From positions 2,666,001 through 2,730,000 of the forward strand of contig NZ_CP088081.1 of assembly GCF_021049305.1 (NCBI RefSeq): a stretch of DNA of 64,000 nucleotides, read 5' to 3'. The stretch's first letter is position 1, and the number at the start of each line of letters is the position of its first letter. This DNA comes from Ideonella dechloratans. GTDB lineage: Bacteria; Pseudomonadota; Gammaproteobacteria; Burkholderiales; Burkholderiaceae_C. The notes below the pieces were generated by a model that saw only the letters and a program-made list of their open reading frames with translations, did not search any database and had not been told where the DNA came from. The translations under genes and the position numbers were made by a program. Shown here piece by piece: positions 8,172 through 16,464 of this stretch.

Positions 8172-8842
8172 GGCGTCTCGAAAAGGTTCAGGATGGGCCA
8201 GCCGCGCTCCTGCGCGATGCTGGCCAGGGCCGGTGTGGGATTGGTGGCCACGGGCGAGCGCACCTTCTCCAGCAGCGGCAGGTCGTTGGTGGAGTCGCTG
8301 TAGAACAGCACATCCGAGAAATCGTCCCAGCGGCGGCCCAGCGCCGCCAGCCAGGCTTCCACCCGGGTGACCTTGCCTTCGCGGAAGGTCGGCACCCCCC
8401 GGATGCCCCCGGTGGCGCGCCCCTGGGCGTCACGCTCGAGCTCCACCGCCAGCAGGTGCTCCACACCGAAGGCCGTGGCGATGGGCCGCGTGACGAACTC
8501 GTTGGTGGCGGTGACCACGGCCACCAGGTCCCCGGCGCCCAGGTGGTCGTCGACCAGCCGCCGTGCGCGCTCGTGCAGGGCCGGCCCGATCACCTCCTGC
8601 ATGAAGCGCGCACGGGCGGCCTCGGCCTCGGCCACCGGGCGATCACGCCAGGCGGAGGTGGCGAAGGCCACGTACTCCGCCAGATTCAGCGTGCCGGCCT
8701 GGTACTGGGCGAAGAAGGCGTCGTTGCGCTGGCGCCAGACCTGGCCGTCCACCCAACCCAGGGTGACCATGAACTCGCCGAAGGCGTGGTCGGAATCGGT
8801 GGGCAGCAGGGTGCCGTCCAGGTCGAACAAGGCCAGTTTCAT
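8168..8842 (-). CDS. HAD-superfamily IB phosphatase (SerB-like)
   Basis: A 224-residue haloacid dehalogenase-type hydrolase. Catalytic motif I is LFDLDGTLLPT (residues 5-15), motif II is VVTATNEF near residue 108, the motif III lysine is in EGKVTRVEAW, and motif IV is FYSDSTNDLPLLE near 187. The cap and motifs place it in the IB subfamily with phosphoserine phosphatase-like enzymes. Close relatives include enzymes acting on histidinol phosphate or lipid phosphates, so substrate is not assigned. It is coupled by four-base overlaps to hda upstream and pcnB downstream. Confidence 0.85.
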   Translation of the reverse strand: MKLALFDLDGTLLPTDSDHAFGEFMVTLGWVDGQVWRQRNDAFFAQYQAGTLNLAEYVAFATSAWRDRPVAEAEAARARFMQEVIGPALHERARRLVDDHLGAGDLVAVVTATNEFVTRPIATAFGVEHLLAVELERDAQGRATGGIRGVPTFREGKVTRVEAWLAALGRRWDDFSDVLFYSDSTNDLPLLEKVRSPVATNPTPALASIAQERGWPILNLFETP

Positions 8843-9516
8843 TCCAGGGTCTCAGGCGCTTCGGCCAGCATCTTCTTCAACAGGGGCACCGTGACGGCCC
8901 GCCCTTGCGCAAGCGAAAAGCGGTCCAGGCGCTGGAGCAGGTCCATCAGCGAGCCCAGGTCACGGCTGAAATGGGTCAGCAAGTGGTCCAGCACCTCGGG
9001 CGACAGGCGCAGCCCGCGGCGTCGGGCCTCGTCGGCCAGCACCTGGCGCACCGCGGCATCCGGCAGCGGCTGCACGGCAAAGACAGGCCCCCAACCGAAA
9101 CGGGTGCGGAGATCCTCCCGCACCTCCAGATTGACCGGCGGCAGGCGCCCCGCCGCGGCCACCTGGACACCATGGGTGGCGGCCTCGACGAAGAGCATGA
9201 AAGCCGCATGCTGGCGCGCGGGGTCCAGCCGCTCCGCGCCGTCGATGACGATCAGCGACCAGCCCTCGTCGAAGGCCCAGTCGAGCGGATCCTCGGCATC
9301 GAACCAGCCCACACGCCCGCCCTGCTCCCGCACCTGGTGCGCCCAGGCCGCCAGCAGATGGGTCTTGCCCACGCCACCCGGGCCATGCAGATAGACCGGA
9401 GCGCCAGGCAGCACGGCATGGCGCAGGCTGTCCACCACCAGGGCGTTGTCGCCCACCACGAAGGCCTCGAAATCCTGTTCGGTCTCCAGACCGATGGCCA
9501 GGGGCAACTGCCTCAC
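8839..9516 (-). CDS. hda: DnaA regulatory inactivator Hda
   Basis: A 225-residue DnaA-like AAA+ protein lacking the DNA-binding domain. Hda works with the DNA-loaded beta clamp to make DnaA hydrolyse its ATP, preventing re-initiation. A GTG start at 9516 gives VRQLPLAIGLE, where QLPLAIGL is the conserved clamp-binding-type N-terminus, and a GGAGG site sits eight bases upstream. Walker A is HGPGGVGKTHL near residue 45, Walker B is LIVIDGAERL near 93, and the sensor/lid region FSRDLGSLMDLLQRLD is near the C-terminus. First gene of hda-HAD-pcnB-folK. Confidence 0.92.
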   Translation of the reverse strand: MRQLPLAIGLETEQDFEAFVVGDNALVVDSLRHAVLPGAPVYLHGPGGVGKTHLLAAWAHQVREQGGRVGWFDAEDPLDWAFDEGWSLIVIDGAERLDPARQHAAFMLFVEAATHGVQVAAAGRLPPVNLEVREDLRTRFGWGPVFAVQPLPDAAVRQVLADEARRRGLRLSPEVLDHLLTHFSRDLGSLMDLLQRLDRFSLAQGRAVTVPLLKKMLAEAPETLE

Positions 9517-9722
9517 GCGGACGCCTCCGGCCGACAGGCCACCCCCGCGCGACGGACAAGCCGCGGGAACCGGTTGCGTGAAAAGGAGATCAGGAACATG
9601 GCAGGCATCAAGGCATGCCGGCCTCGGCGTCGTCGTGAACTCACGGGCGACAGGCCCCCGCGGGACGGGAACCGCATGAAAGCTCGGCAGGGGCGGGGCC
9701 ATTCGGGCCCGCAGGATGCCGC

Positions 9723-9728
9723 ATTGTA
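9723..9728 (-). promoter_or_regulatory. Possible -10 element for hda operon
   Basis: TACAAT on the minus strand about 205 bases upstream of the hda start. No good -35 partner is visible, so this is only a candidate. The 234-base spacer (9517-9750) holds no convincing gene. Confidence 0.25.
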
Positions 9729-9750
9729 GGGGGCAGCCGCCCGAAGGACC

Positions 9751-10620
9751 TCAGTGCCAACGCGGCGGTGGCTGCTCACGCAGCACCTGCCACTGCCGGC
9801 GGATCTCCTGGACATCGTCGGCCTGCGGCGCTTCGCGCAGGTACAGCGCCAGATCGTCGGCGGCCGCCTGGCTCTGCCCGAGCTCCGCCAGCAGCAGCCC
9901 CCGATCGCGCCACTCCTCCCAGGCCTCGGGCAGCAGCCGCACCAGCCGCTCCTGCACGGCCAGCCCGGACACCAGATCCCCCGCCGCGCGGTGGACGGAC
10001 TTGAGGTTGCCCAGCATGCGGGCCAGAATATCGCGCGGCGGAGCCGCCTGCAGGAACAGCCCCAGGGGTACCGCGTCGTCGCCCACCAGCCCGCGCTGCT
10101 GACAGAAGGGCTCCAGCCGCTCCTCCAGTTCCTCGCGGGAGAGCGAGCGCCCATCCAGCGGATCCAGCAGCACCTCGCCGGCCGGCAGGTGCAGCTTCAC
10201 CAGGAAGTGCCCCGGGAACGACACCCCCAGGGCCGGCAGACCTGCCTGTGTGGCCAGCTCAAGGTAGAGCACGGCCAGGGACACCGGAATGCCGCGCCGC
10301 GTTTCCAGCACGCGGTGCAGGTAGCTGTTCTGCGGATCGTAGAAGTTGTTCGCGTTGCCGCCGAACCCCAGCTCGTGGAAGAAGTAGCGGTTGAGCATGC
10401 GCAGGCGATGCAGTGCGGAGGCATCGGCCGGCAGGCGACTGCAGAAGCGCTGCCCCAGCCGGTCCACCTCGTCGATCACGGCCTGCACATCCAGGCCCGG
10501 CTCGGCATCCTGGCCCAGCAGGGCGGCGGCCTCCAGCAACGGGAAATGCGCGTCCTCGGCCACGAGGGCAGCGAAATACTCCAGGGCGCTGGGGGCCTCA
10601 AGGCGCATCGGAAGGCTCAT
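9751..10620 (-). CDS. SirB1/transglutaminase-like protein with C-terminal repeats
   Basis: A 289-residue protein. Residues 85-215 carry the SirB1-type transglutaminase-like core (FGGNANNFYDPQNSYL, RRGIPVSLAVLYLELA, GVSFPGHFLVKL), and the C-terminal part (about 215-285) looks like a short tetratricopeptide array (ERLVRLLPEAWEEWRDRGLL). This family is widespread in proteobacteria, often near prfA or murJ, and has no established biochemical role. The catalytic Cys of true transglutaminases is not evident at the GIPVSL position. Same direction as murJ, 33 bases after it, so probably co-transcribed. Confidence 0.8.
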   Translation of the reverse strand: MSLPMRLEAPSALEYFAALVAEDAHFPLLEAAALLGQDAEPGLDVQAVIDEVDRLGQRFCSRLPADASALHRLRMLNRYFFHELGFGGNANNFYDPQNSYLHRVLETRRGIPVSLAVLYLELATQAGLPALGVSFPGHFLVKLHLPAGEVLLDPLDGRSLSREELEERLEPFCQQRGLVGDDAVPLGLFLQAAPPRDILARMLGNLKSVHRAAGDLVSGLAVQERLVRLLPEAWEEWRDRGLLLAELGQSQAAADDLALYLREAPQADDVQEIRRQWQVLREQPPPRWH

Positions 10621-10653
10621 GGCCTGGAAGTGTAGGCGCAGCGGCCCCGGAGT

Positions 10654-12210
10654 TCAGGCCCGCCGCAGAAAGGTGCGCGGCCGCAACCCCACGAGCCACA
10701 ACAGGCTGAAGTAGATCACCGCGCCGACCCCGATGGCCCCAGCCAGCGCCCCCGCCCGCAGCAAGGCGTGGCTGCGCCAGGCCAGCCAGTCCACGGCCTG
10801 GGTGGTCCAGCCCAGCCACAGCCCCAGCGCCAGATTGGCCGGCAGCAGCCGCAACAGGAACAGCGGCCAGCCGGGCGAGGCTCGGTACAGCCCCCGAGCC
10901 CGCAGGCCGTAGAGCAGCCAGACCGCGTTGACCATGGCTCCCAGACCGATGGACAGGGCCAGACCGGCATGCCCCAGCCAGGGCACGAACACCAGGTTCA
11001 TCAGCTGGGTGCAGGCCAGCACGACCACCGCGATGCGCACCGGCGTGCGCAGGTCCTGCTGGGCGAAGAAGCCCGGTGCCAGCACCTTCACGCCGATCAG
11101 CCCCAGCAAACCCACCCCGTAGCCCCGCAGGGCCAGCACCGTCATGTCCACGGCCTGGGGGCTGAAGCGGCCGTAGTGGAAGAGCACGGTCACCATCGGC
11201 TTGGCAAACACCAGCATGGCAATGGCGCAGGGCAGCGCCAGCAGGGCCACGAGCCGCAAGCCCCAGTCGAGATGGCCGGAATAGCCCTCATGGTCACCAC
11301 GCGCCTGCAGGGCCGACAGCCCGGGAATGAGCACCACGCCCAGGGCCACCCCCAGCAGCGCGGTCGGGAACTCCATCAGGCGGTCGGCATAGAACAACCA
11401 GGACACGGCCCCCGGCCCCAGGTGGGAGGCGATCTGGGTGTTGATCAGCAAGGACAGCTGGGCCACCGAGACCCCCAGCAGGGCCGGCGCCATCTGGCGC
11501 AGCACCTGACGCACACCCGGGTGGTGCCAGGCCTGGGTGAGCGCCCCCTTGCGCCAGCCGATGCGCGGCACCATGCCCAGGCGGCGCAGGGCCGGCACCT
11601 GGATGGACAGCTGCAGCATGCCGCCCAGCAGCACACCCGCGGGCAGCGCATGGATGGGCGCGATGCCGGCGCGGCGCAGCAGCGGCGTCAGGCCCACCAC
11701 GCTCAGGATCATGGCCACGTTGAGCAGCACCGGCGTGGCAGCCGGCACGGAGAAGTTCTTCCAGGTGTTGAGCACCCCGGCGGCCAAGGCCACCAGCGAC
11801 ATGAAGCCGATGTAGGGGAACATCCAGCGGGTCATCACCACCGCCAGATCGAACTCCTCCAGCCCGGCCCCGAAGGCCCAGACCACCAGCGGGGCGCCGA
11901 TGATGCCGATGGTGCAGGTCACCATCAGCACCCAGAACAGCACGGTGGCCACCGCATTGACCATGGCATGCGTGCCCTCGTCCCCTTCCCGCTCGCGGGT
12001 GGCGGCCAGCAAGGGCACGAAGGCGGCCGAAAACGCCCCCTCGGCGAACAGACGCCGCAGCAGGTTGGGGATGCGGAACGCCACGTTGAAGGCGTCCGTC
12101 AGGGCACTGGCACCGAAGCCAGCGGCGATGAGCTGGTCCCGCACCAGGCCGGTGATGCGGGACAGCAGGGTCCACATGGAAACCGTGGACGCGGCCTTGA
12201 GAAGATTCAT
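10654..12210 (-). CDS. murJ: Lipid II flippase MurJ
   Basis: A 518-residue polytopic protein of the MATE-like MOP superfamily that flips lipid II across the inner membrane for peptidoglycan synthesis. It starts [20 protein letters not shown] and continues with [15 protein letters not shown], the family N-terminal signature; about fourteen hydrophobic segments follow, with [20 protein letters not shown] in the first loop and [19 protein letters not shown] in the middle. Divergent from rpsT. A minus-strand TATAAT lies 42 bases upstream (12257-12252), without a clear -35. Confidence 0.97.
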   Translation of the reverse strand: MNLLKAASTVSMWTLLSRITGLVRDQLIAAGFGASALTDAFNVAFRIPNLLRRLFAEGAFSAAFVPLLAATREREGDEGTHAMVNAVATVLFWVLMVTCTIGIIGAPLVVWAFGAGLEEFDLAVVMTRWMFPYIGFMSLVALAAGVLNTWKNFSVPAATPVLLNVAMILSVVGLTPLLRRAGIAPIHALPAGVLLGGMLQLSIQVPALRRLGMVPRIGWRKGALTQAWHHPGVRQVLRQMAPALLGVSVAQLSLLINTQIASHLGPGAVSWLFYADRLMEFPTALLGVALGVVLIPGLSALQARGDHEGYSGHLDWGLRLVALLALPCAIAMLVFAKPMVTVLFHYGRFSPQAVDMTVLALRGYGVGLLGLIGVKVLAPGFFAQQDLRTPVRIAVVVLACTQLMNLVFVPWLGHAGLALSIGLGAMVNAVWLLYGLRARGLYRASPGWPLFLLRLLPANLALGLWLGWTTQAVDWLAWRSHALLRAGALAGAIGVGAVIYFSLLWLVGLRPRTFLRRA

Positions 12211-12309
12211 GGACGGGCCGACCCCGGGGCACCGGCAGAAGAGGGTGGCGGATTATAGGAAGGCATGGGAAGGCGCCACCCGCCCCTGACCGTCGCCGGC
12301 GGCAAGAGC

Positions 12310-12339
12310 TTGCAAGCACTGTCAAAAATCCGCTATACT
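12310..12339 (+). promoter_or_regulatory. Sigma-70 promoter of rpsT
   Basis: TTGCAA (12310-12315), an 18-base spacer and TATACT (12334-12339), with the rpsT start 33 bases downstream. A good match to consensus in a GC-rich genome, fitting a highly expressed ribosomal gene. Confidence 0.75.
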
Positions 12340-12371
12340 CGATAGTCTTTCCCACCTGGAAACCAAAAGCA

Positions 12372-12668
12372 ATGGCAACCTCTTCCAAAGCCAAGAAGCG
12401 CACCGTGCGCCTGGCCTCGGGCCGCAAGCGCGCCCGCCAGGACGTCAAGCTGAACGCCGCCAACTCGTCGCTGCGTTCCAAGTTCCGCACCTCGATCAAG
12501 AACGTGCTGAAGGCTGTCGCCGCCGGTGACAAGGCCCAGGCCTCCGAACTGTTCAAGACGGCCCAGGGCGTGATCGACTCGATCGCCGACAAGGGCATCT
12601 TCCACAAGAACAAGGCTGCCCGTCACAAGAGCCGCCTGTCCGCCAAGGTCAAGGCGCTGGCCGCCTGA
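12372..12668 (+). CDS. rpsT: 30S ribosomal protein S20
   Basis: A 98-residue S20. Starts [20 protein letters not shown]; the helix-forming basic sequence with [13 protein letters not shown] and the C-terminal [20 protein letters not shown] are family hallmarks. S20 binds 16S rRNA in the 30S body. Monocistronic: its own promoter lies just upstream and a terminator just downstream. Lysine-rich codons make it locally less GC rich than neighbours, which is expected for the protein rather than a sign of transfer. Confidence 0.98.
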   Translation: MATSSKAKKRTVRLASGRKRARQDVKLNAANSSLRSKFRTSIKNVLKAVAAGDKAQASELFKTAQGVIDSIADKGIFHKNKAARHKSRLSAKVKALAA

Positions 12669-12690
12669 CATCAACATCCAGGTGGACGAC

Positions 12691-12715
12691 AAGGCCCCGC
12701 AGTGCGGGGCCTTTT
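12691..12715 (+). terminator. Terminator after rpsT
   Basis: An AAGGCCCCGC / GCGGGGCCTT stem with a short AGT loop followed by TTT, starting 22 bases after the rpsT stop. A classic intrinsic terminator. Confidence 0.9.
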
Positions 12716-12833
12716 TCATGCCCGCTCAGACAGCAGCGGAATGCCGCACCGGACCGCGGTCCTCCCCCGCGAAGCAACGCCGTGACGGCGCAGCTGCAGA
12801 CAGAGGCGGAGTTCGGATCAGCCGCTCAAGTGC

Positions 12834-13166
12834 TCAAGGCGACTTGGGGGCGCCGTCTTCCGGCAACAGGCAGGCCTCAATGACCTGCAGCCCGTTGTCC
12901 CGGGCAAAGTTCATCACGAAGTCCCAGGCCATCGGTTCGATGCCTTTGAGGGCTTCGTTGACGATCACGCACTTCACGCCGTTGATCACCCGCGGCACGC
13001 AGTAGGGCGAGTAGCCGATGAAGGCACCGATGCCCCCCGCCTTGGCCCCGCCCGGCCGGAAACAGGACATCGCCCCCGCCAGCCGTTCCGCCCAATCGCT
13101 GGGTCGGAATGTTCGGCCTTCTTTGGTGAGGCCCTGAATGAAGAACTCGCGGGGCTTGGTGGTCAT
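12834..13166 (-). CDS. DUF3579 domain-containing protein
   Basis: A 110-residue protein of a betaproteobacterial family with no known function. Distinctive stretches are REFFIQGLTKEGRTFRPSDW at the N-terminus, GYSPYCVPRVINGVKCVIVN in the middle, and DFVMNFARDNGLQVIEACLL at the end. No signal peptide or membrane segment. Neighbours rpsT and argD-argF are the usual ones in this order of bacteria, and it is transcribed away from argD. Confidence 0.85.
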   Translation of the reverse strand: MTTKPREFFIQGLTKEGRTFRPSDWAERLAGAMSCFRPGGAKAGGIGAFIGYSPYCVPRVINGVKCVIVNEALKGIEPMAWDFVMNFARDNGLQVIEACLLPEDGAPKSP

Positions 13167-13485
13167 GGAGAGCGTGTCGATCGATCGGCGATGGTAAGAA
13201 CAGAAGCTTGCGAGCCGCTGTCTATCCCGGGGCAGTCCGACCGCAACTGAATTGCGCGGGGGCTGATTTTGCCTCGCTCTTGACGCAATGCAGCGAAAGC
13301 ACCCGAGCGCCCCAGGGAAGTGCTCACCCTCTTTGCACCTTCCACCCCGGCCGGGGCCACAGAATCGTCACCCCGGCCCCGGGGCTTGAACCTTAGAATT
13401 CGAACAGGTTGGCGCAACACCGCTTGCTGCGGCATGAGGTGTGACCAGCCTTTTTCTTTTTTGTCATCCACCCGGAGATCTGAGA
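13167..13485. other. Intergenic region between DUF3579 and argD, 319 bases
   Basis: No gene seen. It serves as the divergent control region for the DUF3579 gene and argD. The most visible structure is a GC-rich inverted repeat: GGCCGGGG (13349-13356) pairs exactly with CCCCGGCC (13371-13378). A TAGAAT (13394-13399) just after it is a plausible argD -10, 92 bases from the start codon, with no convincing -35. A TTGACG occurs at 13277-13282 without a matching -10. Confidence 0.5.
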
Positions 13486-14679
13486 ATGTCCGCCTCCATG
13501 CCCCATGTCATGAACACCTACGGCCGGCTGCCTGTGGCACTGTCGCACGGCCGAGGCTGCGAAGTGTGGGACACCCGAGGCCGACGTTACCTGGACGCGC
13601 TGGGCGGTATCGCCGTCAACACCCTGGGCCATGCCCACCCGAAGCTGGTGGAAGCCCTGCAGACCCAGATCGGCCAGCTGATCCACTGCTCCAACTACTA
13701 CGAGAGCCCGCTGCAGGAACAGCTGGCCACCCTGCTGTGCGAGCGCTCCGGCCTGGACGTGGCTTTCTTCTGCTCCACCGGCCTGGAAGCCAACGAAGCC
13801 GCGCTGAAGATCGCCCGCAAGTTCGGCCATGACAAGGGCATCGAGCGACCCGAGATCATCGTGCTGGACAAGGCCTTCCATGGCCGTTCCATCGCCACGT
13901 TGTCGGCCACCGGCAACGTCAAGGTGCAGGAAGGCTTCGGCCCGCTGGTCGAGGGCTTCGTGCGCGTGCCGCTCAACGACATCGGCGCGATGCGCGACGC
14001 CGCGGACACGCACCCGAACGTGGTCGCGGTCATGCTGGAAACCATCCAGGGCGAAGGCGGCATCCGCCCCGCCCAGTGGGACTACCTGCGCCAGGTCCGC
14101 CAGCTTTGCGATGAGCGGGGCTGGCTGCTGATGCTCGACGAGGTGCAGTGCGGCATCGGCCGCACCGGCAAGTGGTTCGCCTACCAGTGGGCCGGCATCC
14201 AGCCCGACGTGATGCAGCTGGCCAAGGGGCTGGGTTCGGGCGTGCCGGTGGGTGCGGTGCTGGCCGGCCCCAAGGCCCGCAATGTGCTCGGTCCGGGCAA
14301 CCACGGCACCACCTTCGGCGGCAACCCGCTGGCCATGCGCGCCGGCATCGAGACGCTGCAGATCATGACGACCGACGGTCTGCTGGAAAACGCCAGCAGC
14401 GTGGGCGGTTACCTCAAGAGCGCCTTGCAGACCGCGCTGGACGGGCTGCCCGGCGTCAAGGAGGTGCGCGGTGAGGGCCTGATGCTGGGCATCGAACTCG
14501 ACCGCCCCTGCGGTGCCATCCTGACCCGCGCAATGGAAGCCGGCCTGCTGCTGTCGGTCACCGCCGACAGCGTGGTGCGCCTGCTGCCACCGCTGATCTT
14601 CAGCCGCGAGAACGCCGACGAGGTGCTGTCCATCCTCGTGCCGCTCATCAAGAACTTCCTGTCGGAGACCCAGGCATGA
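13486..14679 (+). CDS. argD: Acetylornithine aminotransferase
   Basis: A 397-residue class III PLP aminotransferase converting N-acetylglutamate semialdehyde to N-acetylornithine in arginine synthesis. Visible: RYLDALGGIAVNTLGHAHP, the FFCSTGLEANEAALKIARK phosphate-binding segment, LLMLDEVQCGIGRTGKWF with the PLP-contacting Asp, and QLAKGLGSGVPVGAVL with the Schiff-base Lys. The ATG at 13486 is preceded by CGGAG about nine bases upstream. The gene overlaps argF by four bases (ATGA), so the two arginine genes are coupled. It may also act on other omega-amino substrates, as many ArgD do. Confidence 0.94.
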   Translation: MSASMPHVMNTYGRLPVALSHGRGCEVWDTRGRRYLDALGGIAVNTLGHAHPKLVEALQTQIGQLIHCSNYYESPLQEQLATLLCERSGLDVAFFCSTGLEANEAALKIARKFGHDKGIERPEIIVLDKAFHGRSIATLSATGNVKVQEGFGPLVEGFVRVPLNDIGAMRDAADTHPNVVAVMLETIQGEGGIRPAQWDYLRQVRQLCDERGWLLMLDEVQCGIGRTGKWFAYQWAGIQPDVMQLAKGLGSGVPVGAVLAGPKARNVLGPGNHGTTFGGNPLAMRAGIETLQIMTTDGLLENASSVGGYLKSALQTALDGLPGVKEVRGEGLMLGIELDRPCGAILTRAMEAGLLLSVTADSVVRLLPPLIFSRENADEVLSILVPLIKNFLSETQA

Positions 14680-15638
14680 AACCGGGTTACAGCCTCATGC
14701 GCCACTATCTGCAATTCAAGGACTTCCGGGCCGAGGAATACGCCTATCTGTTCGAGCGCGCCCGTGTCATCAAGCAGCGCTTCAAGAACTACGAGAAGTA
14801 CCAGCCGCTGACCGATCGCACCCTGGCCATGATCTTCGAGAAGGCCAGCACCCGCACCCGCGTCAGCTTCGAGGCCGGCATGTACCAGATGGGCGGCTCG
14901 GTGGTGCACCTGACCACCGGCGACAGCCAGCTGGGCCGCAGCGAGCCGATCGAGGACAGCGCCCGCGTCATCAGCCGCATGGTCGACCTGGTGATGATCC
15001 GCACCTTCGAGCAGAGCAAGATCGAGCGCTTCGCGGCGCACTCGCGCGTGCCGGTCATCAACGGCCTGACCAACGAGTTCCACCCCTGCCAGATCCTGGC
15101 CGATCTGCTGACCTACCTGGAGCACCGCGCCCCAGTGAATGCCAGCGGCTACGACCTGAACTGCCTCGAGGGCAAGGTGGTGGCCTGGGTGGGCGACGGC
15201 AACAACATGGCCAACACCTGGCTGCAGGCCGCCGAGATCCTGGGCTTCACAGTCCATGTCAGCACGCCCTCGGGCTACGAGGTGGACCCGGCCGTGGCCG
15301 GCGTGCGCGACACCGGCTGCTACAAGGTCTTCAAGAACCCGCTGGATGCCTGCCGCGGCGCCCACCTGGTCACCACCGACGTGTGGACCAGCATGGGCTA
15401 CGAGGCCGAGAACGCCGAGCGCCTGAAGGCCTTTGCCGACTGGTGCGTGGATGCCGAGATGATGGCCGTGGCCCAGCCCGACGCGCTGTTCATGCACTGC
15501 CTGCCGGCCCACCGCGGCGAGGAGGTGACCGCCGAGGTCATCGACGGCCCGCAGTCGGTGGTCTGGGACGAGGCCGAGAACCGCATGCATGTGCAGAAGG
15601 CGCTGATGGAGTACCTGCTGCTCGGCCGCATCGGGTAA
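14676..15638 (+). CDS. argF: Ornithine carbamoyltransferase
   Basis: A 320-residue anabolic-type OTCase making citrulline from ornithine and carbamoyl phosphate. Carbamoyl-phosphate motif FEKASTRTRVSF near residue 54, HPCQILADLLT near 136, ornithine-side motif WVGDGNNMANTW near 170, and FMHCLPAHRGEEVT near 271 carrying the catalytic Cys. An extra N-terminal segment before LMRHYLQFKDF suggests the true start could be the ATG at residue 8, but the four-base overlap with argD supports the start given. Confidence 0.97.
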   Translation: MKPGYSLMRHYLQFKDFRAEEYAYLFERARVIKQRFKNYEKYQPLTDRTLAMIFEKASTRTRVSFEAGMYQMGGSVVHLTTGDSQLGRSEPIEDSARVISRMVDLVMIRTFEQSKIERFAAHSRVPVINGLTNEFHPCQILADLLTYLEHRAPVNASGYDLNCLEGKVVAWVGDGNNMANTWLQAAEILGFTVHVSTPSGYEVDPAVAGVRDTGCYKVFKNPLDACRGAHLVTTDVWTSMGYEAENAERLKAFADWCVDAEMMAVAQPDALFMHCLPAHRGEEVTAEVIDGPQSVVWDEAENRMHVQKALMEYLLLGRIG

Positions 15639-15655
15639 ATCCCGAGCCCGCATGG

Positions 15656-15675
15656 CGCCGGACATCAGTCCGGCG
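15656..15675 (+). terminator. GC-rich hairpin after argF
   Basis: Perfect 8-base arms CGCCGGAC and GTCCGGCG around an ATCA loop, 17 bases after the argF stop. No T-run follows, so it may be a weak terminator or an mRNA 3'-end stabiliser rather than an intrinsic terminator. Confidence 0.45.
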
Positions 15676-15720
15676 TCAGCGCCTGGGCGCACAGTGACGG
15701 CAGGAGACAACGACACGACC

Positions 15721-16464
15721 ATGAAGCTGGCCCTGATCACCGATCTGCACGCCAACCGCGAGGCCGTGCAGGCCGTGCTGGAACACGCGGACGCCCAGGG
15801 CGCCGGCCGCTACGCCTTCCTGGGCGACTATGTGGGTTATGGCGCCGACCCGGGCTGGGTCATCGACACCGTGCGCCGCTATGTCGACCAGGGCGCCATC
15901 GCCGTGGGCGGCAACCACGACGCGGGCGTGGCCACCGAGATTTCGCCCACCATGCGCCCCGACGCCCGCCAGGTGGTGGAATGGACGCGCGGGCAGCTCT
16001 CGCCCGAGCAACTGGCCTTCCTGTCGTCCCGGCCCCTGTCCCAGACCGAGGGCGACATGCTGTTCGTGCACGCCAACGCCTTCGCGCCGGCGGAATGGGA
16101 GTACATCCAGGGCCGGCTGGAAGCCGTGCGCAGCCTGCATGCCACGACCTGCCACTACACCTTCTGTGGCCACATGCACGAGCCCAAGCTGTTCCATCTG
16201 TCGGGCACCGGCAAGGCGGGTGATTTCGTGCCTTCGCCCGGCGTGGCCATCCCCATCCCGCCCATCCGCCAGTGGCTGATCGTGCCCGGCTCGGCGGGCC
16301 AACCCCGTGACGGCAACCCTGCCGCCTGCTACGCCATGTTCGACCTGGCCGAGCAGTCGCTGACCTTCCACCGCGTGCCCTATGACCACGACACGGCGGC
16401 GCGCAAGATCCTCGACGCCGGCCTGCCGGCACGCTTGGCGGAGCGGCTGATCCATGGGCAATGA
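15721..16464 (+). CDS. Metallophosphatase of the calcineurin-like superfamily
   Basis: A 247-residue metallophosphoesterase. The dimetal site motifs are in order: TDLHAN (residues 7-12), GDYVGYGADP (35-44), GGNHD (63-67), a later FVHANAF and the C-terminal GHMHEP. It resembles the YfcE/diadenosine tetraphosphatase side of the superfamily. The ATG at 15721 gives the standard N-terminus and has AGGAG 13 bases upstream. The 3' end overlaps by 11 bases the start of a Ser/Thr kinase-USP gene; that makes a phosphoprotein phosphatase role attractive but this is inference. Serine/threonine protein phosphatases of the PPP type carry similar motifs but are usually shorter. Confidence 0.83.
   Translation: MKLALITDLHANREAVQAVLEHADAQGAGRYAFLGDYVGYGADPGWVIDTVRRYVDQGAIAVGGNHDAGVATEISPTMRPDARQVVEWTRGQLSPEQLAFLSSRPLSQTEGDMLFVHANAFAPAEWEYIQGRLEAVRSLHATTCHYTFCGHMHEPKLFHLSGTGKAGDFVPSPGVAIPIPPIRQWLIVPGSAGQPRDGNPAACYAMFDLAEQSLTFHRVPYDHDTAARKILDAGLPARLAERLIHGQ

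Noticed and set aside
9598..9729. A 43-codon plus-strand open frame with an AAGGAGATC site, between hda and the SirB1-like gene
   Set aside because: Very short, low-complexity Arg/Gly/Pro composition, antisense to the probable hda leader, and no family I recognise. The apparent ribosome site alone is not enough.
10768..12258. A plus-strand open frame opposite murJ
   Set aside because: Rich in His/Gln/Gly, no motifs, fully antisense to murJ.
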